DNA of 64,000 bases from Sinorhizobium terangae (GTDB lineage Bacteria; Pseudomonadota; Alphaproteobacteria; Rhizobiales; Rhizobiaceae), in NCBI RefSeq assembly GCF_009601505.1, contig NZ_WITC01000057.1:186001-250000 (forward strand), given 5' to 3'. The position numbers and the translations under genes were made by a program. Shown here piece after piece: positions 18,508-26,478 of the stretch; the first letter of the stretch is position 1; each line of letters begins with the position of its first letter. A model generated the notes under the pieces. That model saw nothing but the letters and a program-made list of their open reading frames with translations, made no database searches and was not told the DNA's origin.

Positions 18508-19678
18508 CCGGACCGCAAGGCCGTCGCAGCAACGTGTCGCTCCGCTCGCCACCCTGCCGCTGTTCTGGACTTTGAAAAAGAAGCGCGTCGTCGTCGCCGG
18601 CGGCAGCGATGCCGCCGCCTGGAAGGCGGAATTGCTGGCAGCCTGCGGCGCGGAGGTTCATCTCCATGCGCCACGCACGGAGCTTAGCAATGTCTTCCTC
18701 GATCTCTTGAGACGCGGCGCCGCCCACGAAGACGGCCGCCTCGTCCATCACGACGAGATATGGCACTCCGGCGCCTTTTCCGGGGCCACGCTTGCGATTG
18801 CCGATTGCGACGACGACGCAGAAGCGGAGGCATTCTTCAATGCGGCGCGTGTCGCCGGCGTTACCGTCAACGTCATCGACAAGCCGGCCTTCTGCCAGTT
18901 CCAGTTCGGCTCGATCGTCAATCGCTCGCCGGTCGTCGTGTCGATTTCGACCGACGGCGCCGCGCCGATCCTCGCGCAAGCGATCCGCCGTCGGATCGAG
19001 GCCTTGCTGCCGCCGGCAATCAAGGACTGGGCAACGATCGCGCAGGCGATCCGCGAAAGGGTCAACGCACGACTGAAACCGGGCGCGGCGCGCCGCACCT
19101 TCTGGGAGCGGTTCGTCGATCGCGCCTTTCTGGAGACACCGGAGGAGGGTGTCGAGACGCGGCTGATGGAGGAGCTGGGTTGCCTTTCCGCGACCCGCTC
19201 TGCCATCGGCCGCGTCACGATCGTCGGCGCGGGTCCGGGCGATGCTGAACTCTTGACGTTGAAGGCCGTTCGTGCCCTGCAGGCCGCCGATGTCATTGTC
19301 TTCGACGAACCGATCTCAAACGACGTGCTCGAACTTTCCCGCCGGGAAGCAAGGCGGCAATTCGTCGGCCGGCCGGATAGCCGGGTCTCAGATGGCCGGG
19401 GCGATATCCACAATGCCATGGTTGAGCTGGTCCTGGCCGGCAAGCGCGTGGTGCGCCTCAAATCCGGTGACCCCACCGCTTCCATCGGAATGCGTGAGGA
19501 AATCCGACTGCTGGAAATCGAAGGCATTTCCGTCGAGATCGTGCCGGGGGTAAAGGCCGAGCGCCGTCGCTCACGAACGGAGGTCCCGGACGAAATCGGC
19601 GGGCTCGCCAATGTCGGTATTGCGGCCGGCCTGGCCGACGCAGCCGCGACGCAGGTCGCCCACATCGCCAATCATTGA
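18479..19678 (+). CDS. cysG: CysG-like siroheme synthase with truncated methyltransferase half
   Basis: A 399-residue protein. The N-terminal half (about 25-215) is the precorrin-2 dehydrogenase/ferrochelatase module (RVVVAGGSDAAAWKAELLAA; NVIDKPAFCQFQFGSIVNR). The C-terminal half begins like uroporphyrinogen-III methyltransferase (VTIVGAGPGDAELLTLKAVRAL; GKRVVRLKSGDP) but diverges after EIVPGV and ends about 80 residues early, losing the second SAM-methylase subdomain. The full bifunctional enzyme is normally about 460-480 residues. It overlaps nasA by 29 bases and is last in the operon. It probably supplies the dehydrogenase/chelatase steps for NirB siroheme, with methylation done by a separate SUMT elsewhere; that division is inference. 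Confidence 0.85.
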   Translation: MDALPLPLNDRTARPSQQRVAPLATLPLFWTLKKKRVVVAGGSDAAAWKAELLAACGAEVHLHAPRTELSNVFLDLLRRGAAHEDGRLVHHDEIWHSGAFSGATLAIADCDDDAEAEAFFNAARVAGVTVNVIDKPAFCQFQFGSIVNRSPVVVSISTDGAAPILAQAIRRRIEALLPPAIKDWATIAQAIRERVNARLKPGAARRTFWERFVDRAFLETPEEGVETRLMEELGCLSATRSAIGRVTIVGAGPGDAELLTLKAVRALQAADVIVFDEPISNDVLELSRREARRQFVGRPDSRVSDGRGDIHNAMVELVLAGKRVVRLKSGDPTASIGMREEIRLLEIEGISVEIVPGVKAERRRSRTEVPDEIGGLANVGIAAGLADAAATQVAHIANH

Positions 19679-19708
19679 CCGTGCGAGCCTTCGCCGACTT
19701 TCCGAAAG

Positions 19709-20173
19709 CTATTTGGGTGACAACGAGGCCTCGAGGCGATCAAGAAAAGCACGCTGGGACGCGTTTATTTTCTCCCGCGCTTCCGGCAGGCTGAACCATC
19801 CGGCGCGATCGACTTCCGGAAAGGCCTGTGTCTGGCCGCTGTGTGGCGGCCATTCCATTTCGAACATATTGCTGCGGATATCGGTGATGTCGACATCGCT
19901 CTCGCCGGCGAAGGCGGTGACGAGCTTGCCGCCTTTCTGGCGCAGCTCGCCAAGGTTCACCAAGGTCCCGTTCATCGCGACGCCGGTTTCCTCAAGGAAC
20001 TCGCGCCGCGCAGCAGCCTCTGGCTCTTCATCCGAGTCATATTCCCCCTTTGGGATAGACCACGCCCCAGCATCCCTGTTGCTCCAGAAGGGACCGCCGG
20101 GGTGGACAAGCAGGACACGCAACGCCTCGCCGTCGTATTTGTAGAGCAGGATGCCTGCGCTTCTTTTCGGCAT
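19709..20173 (-). CDS. Nudix (NUDIX) hydrolase
   Basis: A 154-residue protein with a complete Nudix box, roughly G-x5-E-x7-REFLEETGV at about residues 43-65, preceded by WSIPKGE. Nudix enzymes hydrolyse nucleoside diphosphates linked to another moiety; this DATP-pyrophosphohydrolase-like subgroup (start MPKRSAGILLYKYDG) is often of uncertain substrate. The gene is convergent with cysG and divergent from the alcohol dehydrogenase gene. No operon partner is evident. Confidence 0.88.
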   Translation of the reverse strand: MPKRSAGILLYKYDGEALRVLLVHPGGPFWSNRDAGAWSIPKGEYDSDEEPEAAARREFLEETGVAMNGTLVNLGELRQKGGKLVTAFAGESDVDITDIRSNMFEMEWPPHSGQTQAFPEVDRAGWFSLPEAREKINASQRAFLDRLEASLSPK

Positions 20174-20281
20174 TTGCGATCCTTTCGACGTCCGTGGCCC
20201 GAAAGGATATCATTGCTGAGCCGCATTTCGAACAGAGCGAGCGGCAATCGGGCTTATGCAACTTCAAGGAGGCCAAAGCCG

Positions 20282-21265
20282 ATGCGCGCGATGGTCCTTG
20301 AGAGGGTCGGGGAACCGTTGAAAGCGGTGGAGCGGCCGCTTCCCGAACCGCTTGCCGGTGAGATCCGGCTGCGCGTCGAGGCCTGCGCTGTCTGCCGCAC
20401 CGATCTGCACGTGGTCGACGGCGACCTGCCGCGGCCGAAGCTGCCGCTCGTTCCGGGCCACGAGATCGTCGGCATCATCGAAGCGGTAGGCTCCGGCGTC
20501 GATCCGGCGCGCATCGGCCGGCGCGCCGGGGTCCCCTGGCTCGGCCATACCTGCCAGCACTGCCTCTACTGCCGGTCGGGCGCAGAAAACCTTTGCGACG
20601 ATCCGCTGTTCACCGGCTATACCCGCGACGGTGGCTTCGCCACCGATGTCATTGCGGATGCCGACTATGCTTTCGATCTCGATCGCGACGGCGATCCCGT
20701 GGCGCTTGCGCCCCTCCTCTGCGCCGGGCTCATCGGCTGGCGGTCACTAAAACGCGCCGGCGACGGCAAGAGGATCGGGATCTATGGCTTTGGCGCCGCC
20801 GCGCATATCATCGCCCAGATCTGCGTCTGGCAGGGCCGGCAGGTCTACGCCTTCACTCGCCCCGACGATGCACCCGCACAGCGCTTCGCCCTCGACCTGG
20901 GCGCGCTCTGGGCCGGCGGTTCGCACGAGCCGCCGCCGGAGCCGCTCGACGCTGCGATCATCTTCGCGCCGGTCGGAAATCTCGTGCCTGCAGCACTGAA
21001 AGCAGTGCGCAAGGGCGGACGGGTGGTGTGCGGCGGCATCCACATGAGCGATATTCCCGCCATGCCCTATGCCGTGCTTTGGGGCGAACGCGAACTGGTT
21101 TCGGTCGCCAACCTCACGCGCCGGGATGGCCGCGAGTTTTTTGCCATCGCGGCGGAAGCAGGTGTCAAGACGCACACGATCGTCTACCCGCTTGATGAGG
21201 CCAACCGTGCCCTTGCCGACCTTCGCGCCGGTGGGCTGAGCGGCGCAGCCGTACTCGTTCCCTAA
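20282..21265 (+). CDS. Zinc-dependent alcohol dehydrogenase (MDR family)
   Basis: A 327-residue medium-chain dehydrogenase. The catalytic zinc residues are Cys in ACAVCRTDLH (about 35) and His-Glu in PGHEIVG. The structural zinc site is TCQHCLYCRSGAENLC with four Cys. A Rossmann stretch IGIYGFGAAAH replaces the usual GxGxxG with GFGAAAH. The ATG at 20282 is chosen because AAGGAGG lies at 20266-20272; the longer frame overlaps the Nudix gene. The family oxidises alcohols with NAD(P) or reduces aldehydes; the substrate cannot be read from the sequence. The stop overlaps the convergent tetR stop by 4 bases. Confidence 0.9.
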   Translation: MRAMVLERVGEPLKAVERPLPEPLAGEIRLRVEACAVCRTDLHVVDGDLPRPKLPLVPGHEIVGIIEAVGSGVDPARIGRRAGVPWLGHTCQHCLYCRSGAENLCDDPLFTGYTRDGGFATDVIADADYAFDLDRDGDPVALAPLLCAGLIGWRSLKRAGDGKRIGIYGFGAAAHIIAQICVWQGRQVYAFTRPDDAPAQRFALDLGALWAGGSHEPPPEPLDAAIIFAPVGNLVPAALKAVRKGGRVVCGGIHMSDIPAMPYAVLWGERELVSVANLTRRDGREFFAIAAEAGVKTHTIVYPLDEANRALADLRAGGLSGAAVLVP

Positions 21266-21930
21266 GTGGGCCGGGTGGACGCAGGCCCGCCTTCCGATTT
21301 CAGGTAGCTGATCACAGCATCGGCAATCATCGTGCGATGCCGTTCGATGGTTGCCTCTTCCGAGAGATCACGGCGGAAGATGGTGCCGAACGTGTAGCGG
21401 TTCGACACACGGAAGAAGCAGAAGGCGCTGATCAGCATGTGAACATCGATCGGATCGGCCTTGCGGCGAAAGGTGCCGTCGGCGAGACCGCGCGCGATGA
21501 TCGCCTCGATCATCTGAATGACCGAGACATTGAGCTCACGGATCGCCTCCGAACGCAGCATATGCGCCGCGTGGTGGATGTTCTCGATGCTGACCAGACG
21601 GACGAAATCCGGATTGGCCTCATCGTGATCGAAGGTTGTTTCGATCAAGGTCCTCAGCGCCTTTTCCGGCGGCAGGTTGGCGAGTTCGAGATCGGCTTCG
21701 AGCGTGCGGATCCTGCGATAGGAGCGCTCGAGCACGGCGAGATAGAGCCCCTCCTTGCTGCCGAAATAGTAATAGATCATCCGCTTCGAGGTGCGCGTGC
21801 GCTCAGCGATCGCATCCACCCTGGCACCGGCCAGCCCATGCGTCGAAAACTCTTCCGTCGCTACCGCAAGGATATCCTCCTGCGTCCTTTGCGGATCGTT
21901 CTTTCTGCCATTCCCCTGCCGCTCCGCCAT
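21262..21930 (-). CDS. TetR-family transcriptional regulator (RutR/YcdC-like C-terminus)
   Basis: A 222-residue regulator. The TetR helix-turn-helix is at about 17-64 (ILAVATEEFSTHGLAGARVD; TSKRMIYYYFGSKEGLY), followed by a ligand-binding domain of the YcdC-like type. It is divergent from the TRAP transporter genes and the quinate/shikimate-type catabolic genes. Together with a palindrome in the intergenic promoter region, this makes it the likely repressor of that cassette, with an aromatic or hydroaromatic acid as inducer; that is inference. Confidence 0.9.
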   Translation of the reverse strand: MAERQGNGRKNDPQRTQEDILAVATEEFSTHGLAGARVDAIAERTRTSKRMIYYYFGSKEGLYLAVLERSYRRIRTLEADLELANLPPEKALRTLIETTFDHDEANPDFVRLVSIENIHHAAHMLRSEAIRELNVSVIQMIEAIIARGLADGTFRRKADPIDVHMLISAFCFFRVSNRYTFGTIFRRDLSEEATIERHRTMIADAVISYLKSEGGPASTRPT

Positions 21931-22148
21931 TTCCGCACTGCTTCCCGGCCCCGACAGGCCATTGAATCATCATGCCTATTTCCTGCGGGTCCCACGGCGC
22001 CTCGATGGACACCTGAAACGCCTCGTCTCGCGATCCGAGACCGCCAACGTCGTCGAAGATGGCTGCGATTTTCGACCCTTAGCTGTGCCCCGCAAGAGCA
22101 ATTCCTCAAGTCATATTCACGTTATCATCCTCTTTCAATAGCACAGCA

Positions 22149-22180
22149 CTTGACATTCGAACTAGTTAGTACATTTTATA
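22149..22180 (+). promoter_or_regulatory. Candidate promoter and TetR operator for the TRAP/quinate cassette
   Basis: CTTGACA at 22149-22155 resembles a -35. An AT-rich ATTTTATA segment at 22173-22180 is in -10 position. The perfect palindrome AACTAGTT (22160-22167), extended as CTAGTTAG, lies between them, a repressor-type location. The intergenic region spans 21931-22311; nothing else was seen in it. Confidence 0.45.
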
Positions 22181-22311
22181 AATCCATTGCCGAACCGCGC
22201 TGAGGAGCGTGGTGGCCGCCGGCGAACCGCCGCGCGTTGGAGGAGGAGGCCTGCCACTGGCGCGTCGTCGCGACGTGCCGCCGGTACGCCCTATCGCTTT
22301 GGGAGGAGCGA

Positions 22312-22875
22312 ATGGCCCGCATCATCGATTTCTATTTCTTCGTGCTGAAGGTGACGATCGCTCTGCTGCTCGCCGGCATGGTCGTGCTCGTCTTCGGCAA
22401 TGTCGTCCTGCGCTACGCCTTCAACCAGGGCATCACCGTTTCCGAGGAGCTGTCGCGGATGTTCTTCGTCTGGCTCACCTTTCTCGGCGCCGTCGTTGCC
22501 ATGCGCGAGCATGGCCATCTTGGCGTGGACTCCCTGATCAAGCGCTTGCCGCCGTCTGCCGCAAAGGTGGCCGTGCTTTGCGGCCATGCACTGATGCTCT
22601 ATGCCACATGGCTGGTGATCAGCGGCAGTTGGACGCAGACGCTGATCAACCTCCATGTCGGCGCGCCGGCGACCGGCATCCCGATGGCGTTTTTCTATGG
22701 CGCTGGCATCGCCTTCGGCGTTCCGGCCTTCCTGATCCTGCTTGCCGACGCCTTCGCGGTCGCGACCGGCCGCATCGACGTGACGACGGCCGACCTCGTG
22801 CGCGAAAGCGAGGATGAGGCGGCCCTCGACGATCTGCCCGAGCCCATGCTCGGCCAGCTCTCGCCGAAGCACTGA
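22312..22875 (+). CDS. TRAP transporter small permease subunit (DctQ family)
   Basis: A 187-residue membrane protein with four predicted helices (ALLLAGMVVLVFGNVVLRY; then FFVWLTFLGAVVAM, about 85-105 and about 130-150). The DctQ signature region is SEELSRMFFVWLTFLGA. It forms the membrane complex with the large subunit encoded 10 bases downstream. The ATG at 22312 follows GGGAGGAG; an upstream in-frame start at 22237 is less likely. This is the first gene of the TRAP and hydroaromatic acid cassette. Confidence 0.92.
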   Translation: MARIIDFYFFVLKVTIALLLAGMVVLVFGNVVLRYAFNQGITVSEELSRMFFVWLTFLGAVVAMREHGHLGVDSLIKRLPPSAAKVAVLCGHALMLYATWLVISGSWTQTLINLHVGAPATGIPMAFFYGAGIAFGVPAFLILLADAFAVATGRIDVTTADLVRESEDEAALDDLPEPMLGQLSPKH

Positions 22876-22885
22876 GGAGGCGACG

Positions 22886-24166
22886 ATGACCGTCACCATC
22901 TTTCTCGGCGCGCTTCTCGGACCCATGGCACTCGGCGTGCCGATCGCCTTCGCCCTGATCTTGAGCGGCGTCGCGCTAATGCTCCATCTCGGGCTCTTCG
23001 ACGCCCAGATCGTCGCGCAGAACGTCCTGAACGGCGCCGACAGCTTCCCGCTGATGGCAGTTCCCTTCTTCCTGCTCGCCGGCGAGGTGATGAATACCGG
23101 CGGCCTTTCCCGCCGCATCGTCGCGCTGGCGATGGCGATGGTCGGCCATATCCGCGGCGGCCTCGGCTTCGTCGCGATCTTCGCAGCCTGCATTCTTTCA
23201 AGCCTCTCGGGCTCTGCCGTCGCCGACGCGGCCGCCCTTGGCGCCCTCCTCCTGCCGATGATGCTGAAAAGCGGCCACAACCCGGCGCGCGCCGGCGGGT
23301 TGCTTGCGTCCGCCTCGGTCATCGGGCCGATCATTCCGCCGTCGATCGGTTTCATCCTCTATGGCGTGGTCGGCGGCGTCTCGATCACCAAGCTCTTCCT
23401 CGCCGGCATCTTCCCCGGGCTGATGATCGCCGTGGCGCTTTCGATTACGTGGCTCATCGTCGCCCGCAAGGAGCAGTTCGAACTGCCGCCGAGAGAGAGC
23501 GGCGCAGTGCGCCTCAAGGCCTTCATCGACAGCTTCTGGGCGCTCATGCTGCCGGTGATCATCATCGTCGGGCTGAAGTTCGGCGTCTTCACGCCGACGG
23601 AAGCGGGCGTGGTGGCGGCCGTCTACTCGCTCTTCGTTTCGATGGTCATTTACCGCGAACTGCCGCCGGCACAGCTCTTCCACGTCTTCGTCGCGGCCGC
23701 CAAAATCACCGCCGTCGTCATGTTCCTGGTCGCCTGCGCGGCGGTCTCGGCCTGGCTGATCACGGTCGCCGACGTACCGGGCGCGCTCGCCGCCCTCGTC
23801 GAACCGCTGATGGACAACCAGACGGCGCTCCTCGTCGCCATCATGGCCCTGATCGTCGTCGTCGGCACTGCCATGGACATGACGCCAACCATTCTGATCA
23901 TGACGCCGGTCTTGATGCCAATCATCAAGCAGGCGGGCATCGACCCGGTCTATTTCGGCGTGCTCTTCATCATCAACAACTCGATCGGTCTCATTACCCC
24001 GCCTGTCGGCACGGTTCTGAACGTCATCTGCGGCGTCTCGAAACTATCGATGGAAGACCTGATGAAGGGCGTCATGCCGTTCATGATCGCCGAACTGATC
24101 GTTCTTTTCCTGCTCGTCCTGTTCCCTCAGCTGGTGACCGTTCCGGTCTCCTGGTTCGGGCACTGA
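22886..24166 (+). CDS. TRAP transporter large permease subunit (DctM family)
   Basis: A 426-residue protein with about 12 membrane segments. Family segments include FLGALLGPMALGVPIAFAL, SGSAVADAAALGALLLPMM, GPIIPPSIGFILYG and the C-terminal NNSIGLITPPVGTVLNV. The large subunit carries out sodium-driven transport of an organic acid delivered by the periplasmic binding protein. The start at 22886 has GAGGAGG about 8 bases upstream. It lies in the same operon as the DctQ and DctP genes. Confidence 0.95.
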   Translation: MTVTIFLGALLGPMALGVPIAFALILSGVALMLHLGLFDAQIVAQNVLNGADSFPLMAVPFFLLAGEVMNTGGLSRRIVALAMAMVGHIRGGLGFVAIFAACILSSLSGSAVADAAALGALLLPMMLKSGHNPARAGGLLASASVIGPIIPPSIGFILYGVVGGVSITKLFLAGIFPGLMIAVALSITWLIVARKEQFELPPRESGAVRLKAFIDSFWALMLPVIIIVGLKFGVFTPTEAGVVAAVYSLFVSMVIYRELPPAQLFHVFVAAAKITAVVMFLVACAAVSAWLITVADVPGALAALVEPLMDNQTALLVAIMALIVVVGTAMDMTPTILIMTPVLMPIIKQAGIDPVYFGVLFIINNSIGLITPPVGTVLNVICGVSKLSMEDLMKGVMPFMIAELIVLFLLVLFPQLVTVPVSWFGH

Positions 24167-24231
24167 CGGGCATGGCTTCACGCACTGTCAACACGGCCGG
24201 TCTGAACACCGGTCCAACCTGGGAGGAAAAC

Positions 24232-25248
24232 ATGTTGAACAGACTGACGAAACTGGCATTGGGCCTCGCCCTGCCACTGGCACTGCTGACGGCAGGACCG
24301 GCGCTCGCTGAGATCCGCGACCAGACCATCAAATTCGCGTCCGCCAACAACAAGGGCCACCCGCAGGTGACCGGCATGGAGAAATTCGCCGAACTCGTCA
24401 ACGAGAAGAGCGGCGGCAAGATCGCGGTGAAACTGTTCCCGGGCGGCACGCTCGGCGGCGACGTCCAGACCGTCTCGGCGCTGCAGGGTGGCGTCATCGA
24501 GATGACGGTGCTGAATGCCGGCATTCTCGCAAGCAACGTCAAGGAGTTTGGCGCAGTCGACCTTCCCTTCCTGTTCAACAGTGGCGAGGAGGCCGACAAG
24601 GTGATGGATGGTCCGTTCGGCACCGGCCTGATCGAGCGCCTGCCCGACACCGGCCTCGTCGGCCTTGCCTATTGGGAACTCGGCTTCCGCAATCTCACCA
24701 ACAACCGCCATCCGGTGACTAAGCTCGAGGACATCAAGGGCCTCAAGATCCGCACGATCCAGTCGCCGATCCCGGTCGAACTCTTCAACTCGCTCGGCGC
24801 CAACGCCGTGCCGCTCCCCTATACGGAGCTTTACACCGCGCTCGAAACCGGAACCGTCGACGGCCAGGAGAACCCGGCCGCAAACATCCTCAACGCGAAG
24901 TTCTACGAGGTGCAGAAATACATGACGCTGACCCGTCACCAGTACAACCCGCAGATCGTGCTGATCTCGAAGAAGTTCTGGGACGGCCTCAATGACGAAG
25001 AGAAGGCGGTCCTGCAGCAGGCCGCGGTCGAAGCACGCGACTTCCAGCGCAAGGTGTCGCGCGAGCAAGATGCCGCAGCGCTCGAGGAAATCCGCAAGAC
25101 CGGCATGGAGGTCAGCGAACTCAGCCCGGAGGAAACGCAGAAACTGCGCGATGCCGTCAAGCCGATGATCGAGAAGTTCAGCGCCGACATCGGTCAAGAA
25201 ACGGTGCAGAGCCTCTTCAAGGAAATCGGCGCCGTGCGCGGCCAGTAA
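24232..25248 (+). CDS. TRAP transporter substrate-binding protein (DctP family)
   Basis: A 338-residue protein with a Sec signal peptide (1-26, ending GPALAE) and a DctP solute-binding domain. Family landmarks are GHPQVTGMEKFAELV, the FPGGTLGG turn, and the conserved arginine region DIKGLKIRTIQSPI, whose Arg normally salt-bridges the substrate carboxylate. It delivers an organic acid to the DctQM complex. The ATG at 24232 follows GGGAGG. The adjacent shikimate dehydrogenase and dehydroshikimate dehydratase genes suggest quinate or shikimate as cargo; the sequence alone does not define it. Confidence 0.94.
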   Translation: MLNRLTKLALGLALPLALLTAGPALAEIRDQTIKFASANNKGHPQVTGMEKFAELVNEKSGGKIAVKLFPGGTLGGDVQTVSALQGGVIEMTVLNAGILASNVKEFGAVDLPFLFNSGEEADKVMDGPFGTGLIERLPDTGLVGLAYWELGFRNLTNNRHPVTKLEDIKGLKIRTIQSPIPVELFNSLGANAVPLPYTELYTALETGTVDGQENPAANILNAKFYEVQKYMTLTRHQYNPQIVLISKKFWDGLNDEEKAVLQQAAVEARDFQRKVSREQDAAALEEIRKTGMEVSELSPEETQKLRDAVKPMIEKFSADIGQETVQSLFKEIGAVRGQ

Positions 25249-25329
25249 CGAGGAAAGCCGCCGGCCCGCCTGCTGCGAAAGGTGGGTCGGCTTCAGCGGC
25301 GCTGCGGATGCCGTCGGCGCGGAAAGCAC

Positions 25330-26205
25330 ATGGAACGGGAAACCATGACCGATACGCTCGTAAGATCTTTGAAGGCCGGCCTGATCGGCTCTGGCATCCA
25401 GGCCTCACTGACACCGGCGATGCATGTGGCGGAGGGCGCGGCGCAGGGACTGCGCTATGAGTACGAGCTGATCGATCTCAATGCGCTCGGCGCGACGGAG
25501 AATGATTTGCCGCATCTCATCGCCGATGCCGAGCGGCGCGGCCTTGCCGGGCTGAACATCACCCATCCCTGCAAGCAGGCGATCATTTCCTTTCTCGATG
25601 AGCTCTCCCCCGACGCCCGGCGGCTCGGTGCCGTCAATACCGTGGTGCTCAAGGGCGGCCGGCGCTACGGCCACAACACGGACTGGTGGGGTTTCGCCGA
25701 AGGCTTCCGGCGCGGTCTGCCGGATGCGGACCTCGCCTCAGCCGTGCAGCTCGGCGCCGGCGGCGCGGGCGTGGCGACGGCTTACGCTGCCCTCTCGCTC
25801 GGTTTGCGGCGGCTTACCGTCTTCGACCGCGAGCCGGAGCGCGCGCAATCGCTTGCCGAGATGCTTTCGCCCATTTTTCCTGAGGCCGACATTGTGGCCG
25901 GTACGGATCTCGCCGCCGCGATGCGGGACGCATCGGGCCTCATCCACGCCACGCCGACCGGGATGACGAAATATCCGGGGCTGCCGCTCGACGCCGAGCT
26001 CCTCGACGAGCGCCACTGGGTCGCCGAGATCGTCTATTTCCCGCTGGAAACGGCGCTGCTCCGGGAAGCGAGAAGACGCGGTTGCCGCACGCTCGACGGC
26101 GGCGGCATGGCCGTGTTCCAGGCGGTCGGCGCCTTTCGCCTATTCACCGGGCTCGAGCCGGACGCGGCGCGGATGCTCGGCCATTTCAGGGCGCTGACGG
26201 GCTGA
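25330..26205 (+). CDS. Shikimate/quinate 5-dehydrogenase (AroE family, catabolic paralog)
   Basis: A 291-residue protein with the AroE substrate-binding N-domain (LIGSGIQASLTPAMHV, GLNITHPCKQAII with the catalytic Lys, GAVNTVV) and a Rossmann C-domain (QLGAGGAGVATAYAAL). In AroE the substrate Ser-x-Ser motif is SLSPxMH; here it reads QASLTPAMH, as in catabolic quinate/shikimate dehydrogenases. It converts shikimate or quinate to the 3-dehydro form. Two starts are possible, 25330 and 25345. It is clustered with the TRAP transporter and the dehydroshikimate dehydratase, so it is likely catabolic rather than the biosynthetic aroE. Confidence 0.9.
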   Translation: MERETMTDTLVRSLKAGLIGSGIQASLTPAMHVAEGAAQGLRYEYELIDLNALGATENDLPHLIADAERRGLAGLNITHPCKQAIISFLDELSPDARRLGAVNTVVLKGGRRYGHNTDWWGFAEGFRRGLPDADLASAVQLGAGGAGVATAYAALSLGLRRLTVFDREPERAQSLAEMLSPIFPEADIVAGTDLAAAMRDASGLIHATPTGMTKYPGLPLDAELLDERHWVAEIVYFPLETALLREARRRGCRTLDGGGMAVFQAVGAFRLFTGLEPDAARMLGHFRALTG

Positions 26206-26241
26206 CGATCGCTCGGTTGGACGCGAGCCTGGCCGGGAATA

Positions 26242-26420
26242 CCCCCCTCTGCCCTGCCGGGCATCTCCCCCACAAGGGGGAGATTCGAGAAAGGCGCCGT
26301 CGGCACCAATGCCACCTCTCTCACAGCGGGACTTGGCGTTGTCGATGAGAAGACCGGGGAGCCCGCCGCTTGCCGATCTCCCCCCTTTGTGGGGGAGATG
26401 CCCGGCAGGGCAGAGGGGGG
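26242..26420. repeat. C-rich inverted intergenic element, family B (RIME-like)
   Basis: Two near-identical arms in inverted orientation: 26242-26285 (contains CCTGCCGGGCATCTCCCCC) and 26375-26420. About 90 bases lie between them. A second copy lies at 41129-41340. The sequence matches my recollection of common rhizobial intergenic mosaic elements. It lies between the dehydrogenase and dehydratase genes. Confidence 0.85.
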
Positions 26421-26478
26421 TGCACCAACACCCCCTTCCCGCTTCCTGCCTTTGCAATCTAGAACCGAGGACAGGACC

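Noticed and set aside
14425-18552. A 1375-codon open frame on the minus strand
   Set aside because: It lies antisense to nirB, nirD and nasA, whose products have complete family motifs. Long antisense frames are expected with strong GC3 bias.
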